From Nocardiopsis listeri NBRC 13360 (lineage in GTDB: Bacteria; Actinomycetota; Actinomycetes; Streptosporangiales; Streptosporangiaceae), in NCBI RefSeq assembly GCF_001570765.1, contig NZ_BCSH01000019.1:1-64000 (forward strand): a stretch of DNA of 64,000 bases, in the 5' to 3' direction. The notes under the pieces were generated by a model. That model was not told the DNA's origin, ran no database searches, and worked only from the letters and a program-made list of their open reading frames with translations. The translations under genes were made by a program, and so were the position numbers. Below, piece after piece: positions 16,585 through 26,931 of this stretch (the stretch's first letter is position 1; the number at the start of each line of letters is the position of its first letter).

Positions 16585-18570
16585 TCACACCCCGAGCAAC
16601 TCGTACAGGTCCACCGACTCGGCGATCGCGCGCAGACCCGCGTCGTTGGGGTGCAGGTGGTCACCGGAGTCGTATTCGGGCCGCATCCGCGTCGGAGACT
16701 CCGGGTCGCGCAACACCGCTTCGAAGTCCCACACCCCGGTGAACGACGACTCCGGGTCGTAGGCCTGTTCACGCAGGTAGGAGTTGACCCGGCGCCGTTG
16801 TTCCTCCACCGTGGCCGTACAACGCGGCGATCCGGCACACGGCGCCAACGTCGACACGAACACCCGCACGTCGTGCTCCCTACCCATCCGCGCCAGCCGG
16901 TTCAGACCCGCGATCACCTCCTCGGAGGAGGCGCCCCAGCGCAGGTCGTTGATGCCCGCGAACACCACCACGGTGCCCACGCCGCTCTGCGAGAACACGT
17001 CCCGTTGGGCCCGGTGCAGCATGCTCACACCGTTGGCGTAGACCGAGACTCCCTCACCCGGGTAGCCGTCGGCCGTGACCCTGTTGCCCGCCACCCCAAG
17101 GTTCAGCACGCCCGGGTCGGGCAGGTCCCGGCTCGCGTGCAGGCGCTGACCGAGCACGTCCGGCCAGCGCCGGTGGGCGTCCCTGGTCGAACGGATGCCG
17201 TCGGTGATGGAGTCCCCGAAGGTCACCACCGAGCCAGGACCGTCCGCCACCTCGATCCCGGTGAGGAAGGGCCATTGGTCCACCACACCCGTGTAGGGCT
17301 CACCCGAGCGGTCCAGGGTCTGGTCTCCGCTGCCCGGGGGGCTGGTGTAGTTGGTGTCCACCGCCGCGTAGTGGATCGGCGCCGACCGCACCTGTTCGGG
17401 CAGGTGGATGCTGACCAGGGCATCGGTCTGCGGTGGCAGCAGTATTTCCACGGGGTCGCTGAACAGGCGACCGCCGGCGGGGATGACGGCACCGGGCGCC
17501 CCGTCGAAGGTCAGTGGGACGGCCGCGCCGTACGTGGCCGGGCCATCCCCCTGTAGGGAGATGGACGCCGCTCCGATGGTGACCGGACGCGCGGCGAAGG
17601 TGTTGTCCAACCGCACGCGCACCTTGTGGCCGCCGGTGGTGGAGCGCACCGCCAGGCGCAGGGTCTGGTCCTCCCAGGGGCCGACCTCGGCGTATCCGGA
17701 GGTGGCTCGCGCCCAGGTTCCGGTCCACTCCTGTCCCGCCGGGCGCCCGCCCACGGAGAACACGTGCATGTTCGCTCGGGGGTCGGCGACCTCGGGCATG
17801 ACCACGTGGTCGACCTCACGGCCGGGGTCCAAGGGGATCGAGCGCGCGTACAGGCGCACCGAACCGATGGCGTCCTGCCCGAAGCCGGTCGAGAAGTTCG
17901 CGTAGGGAAGGGTCAGGGCGGCGTCTCCGGCGGGGCCGGCCGCCCACTCCGGAACCACCAGGTCGAACTTGTGCTCCTCGCCATCGGTGTAGACCACGCT
18001 GCCCACACCGCGAACGTCGGCCCCGGTGCCGTCGGTGCGGGTCCCGGTGGCCAGGAAGGTCACCGAGTCCATCCGGGTGGGGACGTCGGCCAGGGCGAGT
18101 CGTTGACCTTCGGCGATCATGTGGTCGGGGCGTCCCTCCCCATAAGCGGGCAGGCTCAGCTCGGTGTCCAGCAGGGTGACCTCTCCACCGGGGAGCCAAC
18201 CGGCGGATTCGAGCGTGCGCGCGGACAGGCTGTTGCCCGCGCCGTCGAGATCGCCTCCGTCGGCGTCACCGTCCTCGGAGACACCGGTTCGGTCCAGCAG
18301 GGCGGCCAACGGGAGGGCGTCCGAGCGTTCGGACTCCGGCACGGAGCGGTAGGTCACCTCGAAGGCGTCCTCAGGACCGATCCCGGTCAGCAGGACCGCG
18401 CCCGCCACGGCCACCGCGAGCAAGCGCAGAGTCTGGACGAGTCGGAGGCGTCGCCGCCCCGTTCGTGTCGATCGACCTCCGTCCACCCCACGCCTTCCCC
18501 CCGGTCGCACCATGTCCTTCGACCCGTCCGACGTACTCGTCCCGGCGTTGGTCGCCGAGACCTGGGACAC
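16585..18570 (-). CDS. Large membrane-anchored or secreted SGNH/GDSL hydrolase, 661 aa
   Basis: An N-terminal basic segment and one hydrophobic helix (LRLLAVAVAGAVLLTGIG, about residues 48-65) act as signal anchor. The middle (about 70-430) appears to be beta-rich accessory domain. The C-terminal SGNH hydrolase has the block I serine in VVTFGDSITDG, the glycine block in LNLGVAGNRV, the asparagine block in VFAGINDLRWG and the catalytic Asp/His in YDSGDHLHPNDAG. Such enzymes are extracellular esterases or acylhydrolases; the substrate is unknown. The GTG at 18570 is preceded by GAGGGG at good spacing; an ATG at 18513 is the alternative. Confidence 0.9.
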   Translation of the reverse strand: MSQVSATNAGTSTSDGSKDMVRPGGRRGVDGGRSTRTGRRRLRLVQTLRLLAVAVAGAVLLTGIGPEDAFEVTYRSVPESERSDALPLAALLDRTGVSEDGDADGGDLDGAGNSLSARTLESAGWLPGGEVTLLDTELSLPAYGEGRPDHMIAEGQRLALADVPTRMDSVTFLATGTRTDGTGADVRGVGSVVYTDGEEHKFDLVVPEWAAGPAGDAALTLPYANFSTGFGQDAIGSVRLYARSIPLDPGREVDHVVMPEVADPRANMHVFSVGGRPAGQEWTGTWARATSGYAEVGPWEDQTLRLAVRSTTGGHKVRVRLDNTFAARPVTIGAASISLQGDGPATYGAAVPLTFDGAPGAVIPAGGRLFSDPVEILLPPQTDALVSIHLPEQVRSAPIHYAAVDTNYTSPPGSGDQTLDRSGEPYTGVVDQWPFLTGIEVADGPGSVVTFGDSITDGIRSTRDAHRRWPDVLGQRLHASRDLPDPGVLNLGVAGNRVTADGYPGEGVSVYANGVSMLHRAQRDVFSQSGVGTVVVFAGINDLRWGASSEEVIAGLNRLARMGREHDVRVFVSTLAPCAGSPRCTATVEEQRRRVNSYLREQAYDPESSFTGVWDFEAVLRDPESPTRMRPEYDSGDHLHPNDAGLRAIAESVDLYELLGV

Positions 18571-18874
18571 GTCGGTCCCCTCGGGTCGGCGGCCAGTTTA
18601 GGGGGAGATCGGGGGTGCCGGCCCGCCCCTCATCGGTAGCGACGGACGGACCCAACATGTATCGATTCCGAACGGCCTTTCGGTTTTGCTCGAGAAATCC
18701 CCCATATGCATAAACGGGAGAACCATTCGGACAAAGGTCGCGGAAGTCGAGAGAGTTGCCTGATACTACCCAGAGCGACCGTTTCGGGAGAGTCGGGAAC
18801 AACGACGACCGAACGACACGGGGTCGACCGCCCTGACCTGTGCCGCGCCGGTCCGTGGTCACTCGGATAACAAG
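18571..18874. other. Intergenic region upstream of the SGNH gene, no gene seen
   Basis: About 300 bp with lower G+C between 18650 and 18780. It presumably holds the promoter of the minus-strand SGNH gene. A small stem CCGAA/TTCGG followed by TTTT lies at 18668-18687. No ORF with coding character was found. Confidence 0.4.
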
Positions 18875-18916
18875 AAAAGCGCCGCTGGCCCGTATCCGCA
18901 GGCCGGCGGCGCTTTT
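18875..18916. terminator. Strong bidirectional terminator beside tRNA-Met
   Basis: A 16-bp stem (18875-18890 with 18901-18916, one G.U position) with a 10-base loop. It is flanked by AAAA on one side and TTTTT on the other. It lies 17 bases past the 3' end of the minus-strand tRNA and would also stop transcription from the left. Confidence 0.88.
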
Positions 18917-18933
18917 TGCGTGCGGGGAAGGGG

Positions 18934-20262
<1,329 letters not shown>

Positions 20263-20280
20263 GGCCTTCGCGAGTACGAA

Positions 20281-20310
20281 CGGCGGGCACCTCCCATGGG
20301 GTGCCCGCCG
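20281..20310 (+). terminator. Terminator of mdh
   Basis: A perfect 11-bp stem (CGGCGGGCACC, 20281-20291, with 20300-20310) and an eight-base loop, 18 bases after the mdh stop codon. Confidence 0.85.
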
Positions 20311-20402
20311 TCGTCTTCGGACCTTGGTGTTCGGGCCGCCGGTGAACGGTCATACCCCACGATCGTCGCGAGGGGGGTTCGGGAGCGGGCAGTATAGAGA
20401 CC

Positions 20403-22913
20403 GTGAGTCTCATCGATGTGCTTCCGGCCGAACCTGAACCCGATACCCTCTTCGAGGCTTTCGCTTCGTGGGCCGAGGAGCGGGGCCTCACCCTCTATCC
20501 ACACCAGGAGGAGGCCTTGATCGAGGTCGTCTCCGGGTCCAACGTCATCCTCAGCACCCCCACCGGTTCCGGCAAGAGCATGGTCGCCACCGGTGCCCTC
20601 TTCGCCGCCCTGGCACGGGACGAGTGCGCCTTCTACACCGCGCCCATCAAGGCGCTCGTGTCGGAGAAGTTCTTCGACCTGTGCAAGATCTTCGGCACCG
20701 AGAACGTCGGCATGATGACCGGTGACGCCTCCGTCAACGCGGACGCCCCCATCGTGTGCTGTACGGCCGAGGTCCTCGCCCAGATCGCCTTGGCCGAGGG
20801 CAAGGACGCCGACATCAACACCGTCATCATGGACGAGTTCCACTTCTACGCCGAGCCCGACCGCGGGTGGGCGTGGCAGGTGCCGCTGTTGGAGATGCCG
20901 CAGACCCAGTTCGTGCTGATGTCGGCCACCCTCGGCGACGTCACCCGTTTCGAGGAGGACCTGGAGAAGCGCACGGGCAGGTCCACCTCCGTGGTCTCCT
21001 CCGCCGAGCGCCCCGTCCCCCTCTACTACGACTACCGGGTCACCCCGCTGCACGAGACACTCGAACAGCTCCTCGGCGAGGGCGACGCCCCCGTGTACAT
21101 CGTGCACTTCACCCAGGCGCAGGCGGTGGAACGCGCACAGTCGTTGACCAGCATCAACATGTGCACCAAAGAGGAGAAGGCGAAGATCGCCGAGGAGATC
21201 GGCAACTTCCGCTTCACCACCAAGTTCGGTCGCAACCTGTCCCGGTACGTGCGGCACGGCATCGGCGTCCACCACGCCGGGATGCTGCCCAAGTACCGGC
21301 GTCTGGTGGAACGGCTGGCCCAGGCCGGGCTGCTGAAGGTCATCTGCGGCACCGACACCCTGGGGGTGGGCGTGAACGTGCCCATCCGCACCGTGCTGTT
21401 CACCGCGCTGAGCAAATACGACGGGGTGCGGGTGCGTAGGCTTCGGGCCCGCGAGTTCCACCAGATCGCCGGACGCGCCGGCCGAGCCGGGTTCGACACC
21501 GTCGGCAACGTCGTCGCCCAGGCGCCCGAACACGTCATCGAGAACGAGAAGTCCCTCGCCAAGGCGGGCGACGACTCCAAGAAGCGCCGCAAGGTCGTGC
21601 GCAAGAAGGCCCCGGAAGGCTTCGTCACCTGGGACGAGGCGACCTTCCACAAGCTCATCGAGGCCGAGCCCGAACCCCTCGACTCCCGCTTCCGGGTGAG
21701 CAACGCGATGCTGTTGAGCATCATCGCCCGCCCCGGCAACTGCTTCGCGGCGATGAAGCATCTGCTCACCGAGAACCACGACGACCGCAAGGCCCAGCGC
21801 AAGCACATCAGCGAGGCCATCGCGATCTACCGTTCGCTGTTGGACGGCGGCATCGTGGAGACCCTGCCCGAACCCGACGAGCAGGGACGCACCGCCCGAC
21901 TCACCGTCGACCTACAGGCCGACTTCGCGCTGAACCAGCCCCTGTCGACATTCGCGCTGGCGGCGCTGGACCTGCTCGACGTGGAGTCGACCACCTATCC
22001 GCTCGACGTGCTCACCATCGTGGAGTCCACCCTGGACGACCCGCGGCAGATCCTCGGCGCGCAGCTCAACAAGGCCCGTGGTGAGGCCGTCCAGCAGATG
22101 AAGATGGACGGCATCGAGTACGAGGAGCGCATGGAGCTGTTGGAGGAGGTCGACTACCCCAAGCCGCTGGAAGAGCTCCTCGAACACGCCTACGACGTGT
22201 ACCGACGAGGCCACCCGTGGGTGGGCGACCACCCGCTGCGGCCCAAGACGATCGCCCGCGACATGTACGAGCGCGCGATGAACTTCGTAGAGTACGTCGG
22301 CCACTACGAGCTGGCCCGCTCCGAAGGGCTGGTCCTGCGCTACCTGGCCGGCGCCTACAAGGCCCTCAACCAGACGGTGCCCGACGACGCCAAGACCGAG
22401 GAACTGCGCGACCTCATCGAGTGGTTGGGCGAGCTGGTCCGTCAGGTCGACTCCAGCCTCCTCGACGAGTGGGAGAAGCTCACCAACCCCGAGGACGAGG
22501 TCGAGGGCGAGGACGAGGCGGAGGTCGAGGAGAAGGTCCGCCCGGTCACCGCCAACGCCCGTGCCTTCCGCGTCTTGGTGCGCAACGAGATGTTCCGCCG
22601 CGTGGAACTGGCCGCCCGCCGCCGCTACGGCGAACTCGGCAAGATGTCCGAGGACGACGAATGGGACGGCGAGGAGTGGGCCGAGGCCTTGGAGGCCTAC
22701 TACGCCGAACACGACGAGATCGGTATCGGCCCGGACGCGCGCGGCCCGAAGATGCTCCAGATCGAGGAGGAGAAGGACGTGTGGCGGCTCCGCCAGGTCT
22801 TCGCCGACCCCGAGGAGCACCACGACTGGGGCATCAGCGCCGAGGTGGACCTGGCCGCCTCCGACGCCGAGGGCCGGGCGGTCGTCCACGTCATCGACGT
22901 GGACCGGATGTAG
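20403..22913 (+). CDS. Ski2-like DEAD/DEAH-box helicase with DUF3516-type C-terminus
   Basis: An ATP-dependent superfamily 2 RNA/DNA helicase of 836 aa. Motif I is STPTGSGKS (about residue 54), motif Ia FYTAPIKALVSEKF, motif II DEFH (rather than DEVH), motif III MSATLGD, and motifs V and VI CGTDTLGVGVNVP and QIAGRAGRAGFD. A basic KKRRKVVRKK stretch follows the core. The C-terminal half (about 480-836) is a long helical region with an acidic insertion, as in actinobacterial DUF3516 helicases. The exact role, probably RNA handling, is not established. There is no Shine-Dalgarno before the GTG; AGTATA six bases upstream suggests leaderless translation. Confidence 0.93.
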   Translation: MSLIDVLPAEPEPDTLFEAFASWAEERGLTLYPHQEEALIEVVSGSNVILSTPTGSGKSMVATGALFAALARDECAFYTAPIKALVSEKFFDLCKIFGTENVGMMTGDASVNADAPIVCCTAEVLAQIALAEGKDADINTVIMDEFHFYAEPDRGWAWQVPLLEMPQTQFVLMSATLGDVTRFEEDLEKRTGRSTSVVSSAERPVPLYYDYRVTPLHETLEQLLGEGDAPVYIVHFTQAQAVERAQSLTSINMCTKEEKAKIAEEIGNFRFTTKFGRNLSRYVRHGIGVHHAGMLPKYRRLVERLAQAGLLKVICGTDTLGVGVNVPIRTVLFTALSKYDGVRVRRLRAREFHQIAGRAGRAGFDTVGNVVAQAPEHVIENEKSLAKAGDDSKKRRKVVRKKAPEGFVTWDEATFHKLIEAEPEPLDSRFRVSNAMLLSIIARPGNCFAAMKHLLTENHDDRKAQRKHISEAIAIYRSLLDGGIVETLPEPDEQGRTARLTVDLQADFALNQPLSTFALAALDLLDVESTTYPLDVLTIVESTLDDPRQILGAQLNKARGEAVQQMKMDGIEYEERMELLEEVDYPKPLEELLEHAYDVYRRGHPWVGDHPLRPKTIARDMYERAMNFVEYVGHYELARSEGLVLRYLAGAYKALNQTVPDDAKTEELRDLIEWLGELVRQVDSSLLDEWEKLTNPEDEVEGEDEAEVEEKVRPVTANARAFRVLVRNEMFRRVELAARRRYGELGKMSEDDEWDGEEWAEALEAYYAEHDEIGIGPDARGPKMLQIEEEKDVWRLRQVFADPEEHHDWGISAEVDLAASDAEGRAVVHVIDVDRM

Positions 22914-22956
22914 TCCGGTCTCGGCAGGCGGTGTTCCGGCTCGCGTGGGGGCCGGT

Positions 22957-23448
22957 TCAGTGGATCAGGTGGGCGTTGACCTCCCGCACGTGGGCGGCGA
23001 GGTCGGGGCGTTCCACCACGACCCGACCGGCCGCGGCCAGGCGTTCGGCGCCGTCGCAGTCCACGAACACCTCGGGTTCGCGCCAGGCCAGCACCACCCG
23101 CGGGAGCGAGGTGTCCAGGATCAGGGCGCTACAGGATCGGGGCCGGGAGGCGCGGGCGCTGCACGGTTCCAGGGAACTGTAGATCGTGGCCGTGGCCAGC
23201 CGGAGGTCGTCGCGGTCCACGCCTCGCAGGGCCACCTCCTCGGCGTGGTCGTGGGGGTCGTCTCGGCGGGAGTACCCCTGGCTCAGGACCAGGCCGTCGG
23301 CGGTGACGATCACGGCGCCCACGGAGTAGGCGGTGTCCGACGGCGGGCAGGAGCGGGACAGCGTGACCGCGTGTTCCAGCCAATGGGTGTCGGCGTCGCC
23401 CTCGGCGGGGTCGGGTCCGCGCGTCGCGTGTGCCATGGTCATCATCAT
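22957..23448 (-). CDS. RibD-type cytidine/pyrimidine deaminase domain protein
   Basis: Zinc deaminase of the CMP/dCMP deaminase fold: the zinc/proton-shuttle motif is HAEE (DPHDHAEEVALRGV), followed by PCSARASRPRSC with the two zinc cysteines nine residues apart, as in RibD. It carries only the deaminase half. The upstream, overlapping gene encodes the reductase half, so the pair reconstitutes a split RibD-like enzyme acting on a pyrimidine of the riboflavin type or a relative. The ORF begins with three successive ATG codons (23448, 23445, 23442). GGAGGA directly precedes the first, so the third has the best spacing. No other riboflavin genes are adjacent. Confidence 0.85.
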   Translation of the reverse strand: MMMTMAHATRGPDPAEGDADTHWLEHAVTLSRSCPPSDTAYSVGAVIVTADGLVLSQGYSRRDDPHDHAEEVALRGVDRDDLRLATATIYSSLEPCSARASRPRSCSALILDTSLPRVVLAWREPEVFVDCDGAERLAAAGRVVVERPDLAAHVREVNAHLIH

Positions 23449-24143
23449 TCCTCCGGGGCGAGACAGTAGCGCAGGACGGCGACCTCGCCCAGGGCGCGGG
23501 CCTCCACCAAACGCATGGGCTTGTGCGGGGTGTAGGGATAGGCGCCCGGCCGGACGAAGCTCGGGGCGTCCTCCCGCCCCACGAAGAAGGGGGCGACGGC
23601 CAACCGCAACTCGTCGACCAGCCCCGAGGTGAGGAAGAGGGTGTGGATGTGGCCGCCGCCCTCGACCAGGAGACGTTCGACCCCGCGATCGGCGAGGTCG
23701 GTGAGGATCCCCTGGACGGTGGGCGGGTCACCGGCGTCGACGACGTCCACGGGCGGGTGGGCCTGGGGCCGCTCCGAGAGCAGTCGTGTGGCGGTGTGCA
23801 CGCCCGTTCCCCCGGTGTACACCACGGCGCCGGCGTCACCGGTGGCGAAGAACCGGGCCTTCGGGTCGAGGTCTCCACCGCGGGTGACCACGGCCTTGAG
23901 GAGGTTCTCCGTGCGTCCCTGTTCGCGGCGGCGCTCGCGTAGGACCGGTGAACGGACCAGCAGACGTGGGTTGTCGGCCCGCAGGGTGCCCGCGCCGACG
24001 AGGATGGCGTCGCATCCGGCGCGCAGTTCGTCGATCTCGGCGAAGTCGGCCTCGTTGGACAGCCGGAGGCGTTCGGGTCCGGTGTCGTCGATGCGCCCGT
24101 CGACCGACATCGCGCAGCTCAGGATGGTGTAGGGACGGTCCAT
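23445..24143 (-). CDS. RibD C-terminal/dihydrofolate reductase-like pyrimidine reductase
   Basis: A 232-residue NADPH-dependent reductase of the RibD C-terminal (DHFR-like) family. It shows YTILSCAMSVDGRIDD at the N-terminus, DAILVGAGTLRADNPRLLVR, and the nucleotide-binding ERLLVEGGGHIHTLFL (about 170-185). In riboflavin synthesis this domain reduces the ribosyl group of the deaminated pyrimidine. Its TGA overlaps the deaminase ATG (ATGA), so the two are translationally coupled. The stand-alone split pair could be a paralogue serving a pathway other than riboflavin. Confidence 0.88.
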   Translation of the reverse strand: MDRPYTILSCAMSVDGRIDDTGPERLRLSNEADFAEIDELRAGCDAILVGAGTLRADNPRLLVRSPVLRERRREQGRTENLLKAVVTRGGDLDPKARFFATGDAGAVVYTGGTGVHTATRLLSERPQAHPPVDVVDAGDPPTVQGILTDLADRGVERLLVEGGGHIHTLFLTSGLVDELRLAVAPFFVGREDAPSFVRPGAYPYTPHKPMRLVEARALGEVAVLRYCLAPEE

Positions 24144-24674
24144 GCACTCAGGCTAGCCGGACCCGGTGCGGAGCCGGGCGAGGACATCTGCACGGCGCGT
24201 TCCCTTCCCTGCGTCGTACATTTCATGAGGGGTTCGGGACCACGTCGAACGAATACGGTCGGGCTCTTCGGTGGTGGATTCTCGCTGGCAGTGGGCGGTT
24301 CCGCTAATTGATCGGGTCAATTCCTTTAGGGTGGCGGAGTATTTTCACCATGGCCGTTACCTGCATGAGCTCCCATGGTCGCCCGTTGGCGGCCGTTGGT
24401 GACCGAGTGCCCGGGTCGTTCGGCGCCCCGGATCCCCGGTGGCCCGTGGTCTCCGCCCACACCCCTGAGCCCATTCCTCTCATAATGGACATTAGGCATA
24501 AAAACACAGGAGACCCCAGGTCGAACCCTACCCACAGGACCGGGCTCTTCGAGGTCGACCTCGGGCGGCGTTTTTTTACCACATGTATCCTGGACTCGGT
24601 TAACAACCAGGCGAACTCCGAATACAATCCTGGGAGTCGGCCACACTTCCCCACCTCAGAACAAGAGGACGGCG
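24144..24674 (+). other. 531-bp intergenic region with promoter of the DUF574 gene
   Basis: No gene supported; the long ORF reading through here lacks coding character. CGAGGTCGACCTCG (24550-24563) is a perfect 14-bp palindrome followed a few bases later by seven Ts (24571-24577), possibly a terminator or operator. The promoter at 24600-24628 follows. The A+T-rich stretch around 24480-24515 is unexplained. Confidence 0.45.
24600..24628 (+). promoter_or_regulatory. Principal-sigma-type promoter of the DUF574 methyltransferase
   Basis: TTAACA (24600-24605), a 17-base spacer and TACAAT (24623-24628): five of six matches in each box at ideal spacing. The predicted start is near 24635, giving a 5' leader of about 40 bases with GAGGAC before the ATG at 24675. 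Confidence 0.65.
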
Positions 24675-25562
24675 ATGTCTCGTTTCACTTCCCCCGATTT
24701 CCTGAGGCAGGCGGGGGAAAATCACGTTCGGGCGGAACCCCCGCCGCCCGTCAACCTGACCAGGGCCAGCGTCAGCCGGCTGCACTCCTTCCACCTCAAG
24801 GGCAAGGACCACTTCGAGGTGGATCGGGAGTTCGCCGCCCAGGCCGACCGGGTCGCGCCCGGCTTCGTCGACCTCGTTCTGGGGGAACGCGCCTTCCAGC
24901 AGCGCGCCGTCCGGCACATGGCCACCGATCTGGGCATCACCCAGTTCCTCCACGTGGGGGCGGGTCTGCCGGCGCCGGGTGACCCTCACCAGATCGCCCA
25001 GGAGGTCTCTCCCGAGGCCCGCGTCGTCTACGCCACCTCCGACCCGATCGTCCTCACCCACCACCGTGCCCTGACCCGCGACGGCCGCACGACCACCGCC
25101 GTGCCCGTCGGTCTGGAGAACCCCGCGCGACTGCTGCACGACCCCGAGAGCAGCCGCTTCCTGAACCTGGAACGACCGGTCGGCCTCCTGCTCACCGGTG
25201 CGGTCTCGCACACCCCGAGCGCAGAGGCCGCCGCCCACAACATCGCCACCCTGCGCGACGCCCTCGCCCCCGGCAGTCACATGGTCCTCAGCCACTACTG
25301 TCGCCCCGATCCCGTGCGCCACCCCAAGGACGCACGTCGCGCCGAACAGCTGGAACAACTGTTCCTACAGCGACTCGGTCACGGCCACTGGCGTACGGAG
25401 GAGCAGATCACCGCGTTCTTCGACGGGTGGGAATCGGTTCCGCCCGGCCTGCTCCAGGCCCAGAAATGGCGCACCATGCCGGTGGCTCCCCCGATCCCGG
25501 GCAGCTACCAGATGCCGCACCGCAACCGTCGACTGATCATCGGTGGCATGGGCCGCATCTGA
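24675..25562 (+). CDS. SAM-dependent methyltransferase, DUF574 family
   Basis: An actinobacterial DUF574 (Methyltransf_19) protein, 295 aa, recognised by NLTRASVSRLHSFHLKGKDHF and EVDREFAAQADRV at the N-terminus. The Rossmann-type SAM site is QFLHVGAGLPAPG, followed by ARVVYATSDPIVLTHHRAL and the LTGAVSHTP strand. Members are cytosolic methyltransferases, mostly of unknown substrate and often near developmental or secondary metabolism genes. It is preceded by its own promoter and followed by a terminator, so it is monocistronic. Confidence 0.9.
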   Translation: MSRFTSPDFLRQAGENHVRAEPPPPVNLTRASVSRLHSFHLKGKDHFEVDREFAAQADRVAPGFVDLVLGERAFQQRAVRHMATDLGITQFLHVGAGLPAPGDPHQIAQEVSPEARVVYATSDPIVLTHHRALTRDGRTTTAVPVGLENPARLLHDPESSRFLNLERPVGLLLTGAVSHTPSAEAAAHNIATLRDALAPGSHMVLSHYCRPDPVRHPKDARRAEQLEQLFLQRLGHGHWRTEEQITAFFDGWESVPPGLLQAQKWRTMPVAPPIPGSYQMPHRNRRLIIGGMGRI

Positions 25563-25652
25563 CCGCGACACCCCCGTACCCGCGTTGGAGCCCCAAAGGA
25601 CCGGCAGCGGACGGGGGCCGCGTTCTGTTCGCTTCCACCCCGCACACGACGA

Positions 25653-25680
25653 AGGCCCGCCGGATTCCTCCGACGGGCCT
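25653..25680. terminator. Bidirectional terminator between DUF574 gene and tRNA-Asn
   Basis: A 12-bp stem (25653-25664 with 25669-25680, one mismatch) and a four-base loop, 90 bases after the methyltransferase stop and 10 bases past the 3' end of the minus-strand tRNA-Asn. Confidence 0.75.
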
Positions 25681-25689
25681 CGCTCACCG

Positions 25690-25762
25690 CTCCCGCGACT
25701 GGACTCGAACCAGTAACCTGCCGGTTAACAGCCGGCTGCTCTGCCGATTGAGCTACGCGGGA
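25690..25762 (-). tRNA. tRNA-Asn (anticodon GUU), copy 2
   Basis: Read on the minus strand: acceptor TCCCGCG/CGCGGGA, D arm GCTCAATCGGCAGAGC, anticodon stem/loop GCCGG-CTGTTAA-CCGGC (anticodon GTT), T arm CTGGTTCGAGTCCAG, discriminator G. Identical to the copy at 25821-25893, which is upstream in the direction of transcription. Confidence 0.96.
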
Positions 25763-25820
25763 TCGCGTTCGGGTACAAGCCTAGCGCCACCTCGAAAGGG
25801 ACGCGAACCGTTGTCCACAG

Positions 25821-25893
25821 CTCCCGCGACTGGACTCGAACCAGTAACCTGCCGGTTAACAGCCGGCTGCTCTGCCGATTGAGCTACGCGGGA
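25821..25893 (-). tRNA. tRNA-Asn (anticodon GUU), copy 1
   Basis: Same 73-base sequence as the copy at 25690-25762, 58 bases upstream of it. The two are probably one transcript. The identity extends a few bases beyond the tRNA on both sides (GATCGCG before, GCT after), which indicates a recent duplication or gene conversion. Confidence 0.96.
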
Positions 25894-26053
25894 TCGCGCT
25901 TTTCCCGGGGCCCTTCGGGCCTCGGCGACATCACTAGACTAGCGCGCTCGCGGAGTGCTCGTGACCGGTGTCGGCCCGTGTGGTGGGGACCACGAGGCGG
26001 TAACGTCGGGAATGGACCACTCCGACCGTCACCAAGGCTGTAAAGAGGGACCC

Positions 26054-26386
26054 ATGCGCTATCGGATCACATTCGTCGCCGGACTGGCCATCGGCTACGT
26101 CCTGGGCGCCAAGGCGGGCAGGGCCCGCTACGAGCAGCTCACCCGCACCGCGCGCAAGGTGGCCGACAGTCCGCTCGTGCAGGAGGTCGCCGGGCTCGTC
26201 GGCGCGCAGGCGAGCAACGCCGGCCGCGCCGTCTACGACAAGGCCGTGGACAAGATGCCCATCACCTCCGTGCGGGACTTCCTGTCCCGCCCCACCGAGG
26301 AGGAGTCCGAACTGCTCGAGTGGGAGGCCGGCACCGTCAACGGGACCGCGCCCGAGCCCCGCACCGGACCCGACCGGGACCTGTGA
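26054..26386 (+). CDS. Small membrane-associated protein, YtxH-like
   Basis: 110 residues. The N-terminus has one glycine-rich hydrophobic helix (TFVAGLAIGYVLGAKAGRARYE), as in YtxH-type envelope proteins. Then come a helical, alanine-rich segment (about 30-80) and an acidic tail. The ATG at 26054 has GAGGGA four bases upstream. Function unknown. It is followed by, and possibly coupled to, the gene starting at 26389. Confidence 0.78.
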   Translation: MRYRITFVAGLAIGYVLGAKAGRARYEQLTRTARKVADSPLVQEVAGLVGAQASNAGRAVYDKAVDKMPITSVRDFLSRPTEEESELLEWEAGTVNGTAPEPRTGPDRDL

Positions 26387-26388
26387 AC

Positions 26389-26931
26389 ATGGCGTGGTTC
26401 GGACGGGGCGACGTACCCGCCCAGATCCGTTCCCGGTTGGAGCGTGGCGAACGCGTGCTCGCGCACGCGCCCGTCGCCGCTCCGGCCGGGACCGGGCCCT
26501 CCCCCGAGGGGCGGCCATCGGTTCTGGTGGCCGCCACCCGCTCCCTGTACCTGCCCGACGGTCACGCCGTCCGCTGGCAGGACATCGACCAGGCCAAGTG
26601 GGGCACCGAGGAGCTGAGGTTCATCGAGGAGGGGCACGGTGAGCGCACCGTACGGTTGCGCACCGAGCTGACCGGCGGCGTCGTCGACTATCGACGGATG
26701 GCCGAGACCGTCGCCGAGCGGGTCACGTCCAGCATCCTGGTCAACCGCTTCGTCCCGTTCCCCTCCCCCGGCTCCACCGAGGGTTTCCGTCTGGTCGCCA
26801 GGCGTGCCCCGCTCGGCAGCGAGATCGACTGGCGGGTCCACCTGGGCGAGGGCCTGGACCCGAACGACCCGCGTCTCTCCGACGCCGTCTCCCGGGCCCT
26901 GGCCCTGATCCGCGAACAGATGGGCGTCTAG
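26389..26931 (+). CDS. Conserved actinobacterial hypothetical protein, 180 aa
   Basis: I do not recognise a named domain. The protein is soluble. It begins MAWFGRGDVPAQIRSRLERG and contains alternating strands (LVAATRSLYLPDG, VRWQDIDQAKW, RTVRLRTELTGG) that suggest a PH-like or similar small beta domain, then a helical C-terminus. The ATG at 26389 is preceded in frame by GTG at 26383, which overlaps the previous stop as GTGA, so either start is possible. The TAG stop lies inside the stem of a terminator. Confidence 0.78.
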   Translation: MAWFGRGDVPAQIRSRLERGERVLAHAPVAAPAGTGPSPEGRPSVLVAATRSLYLPDGHAVRWQDIDQAKWGTEELRFIEEGHGERTVRLRTELTGGVVDYRRMAETVAERVTSSILVNRFVPFPSPGSTEGFRLVARRAPLGSEIDWRVHLGEGLDPNDPRLSDAVSRALALIREQMGV

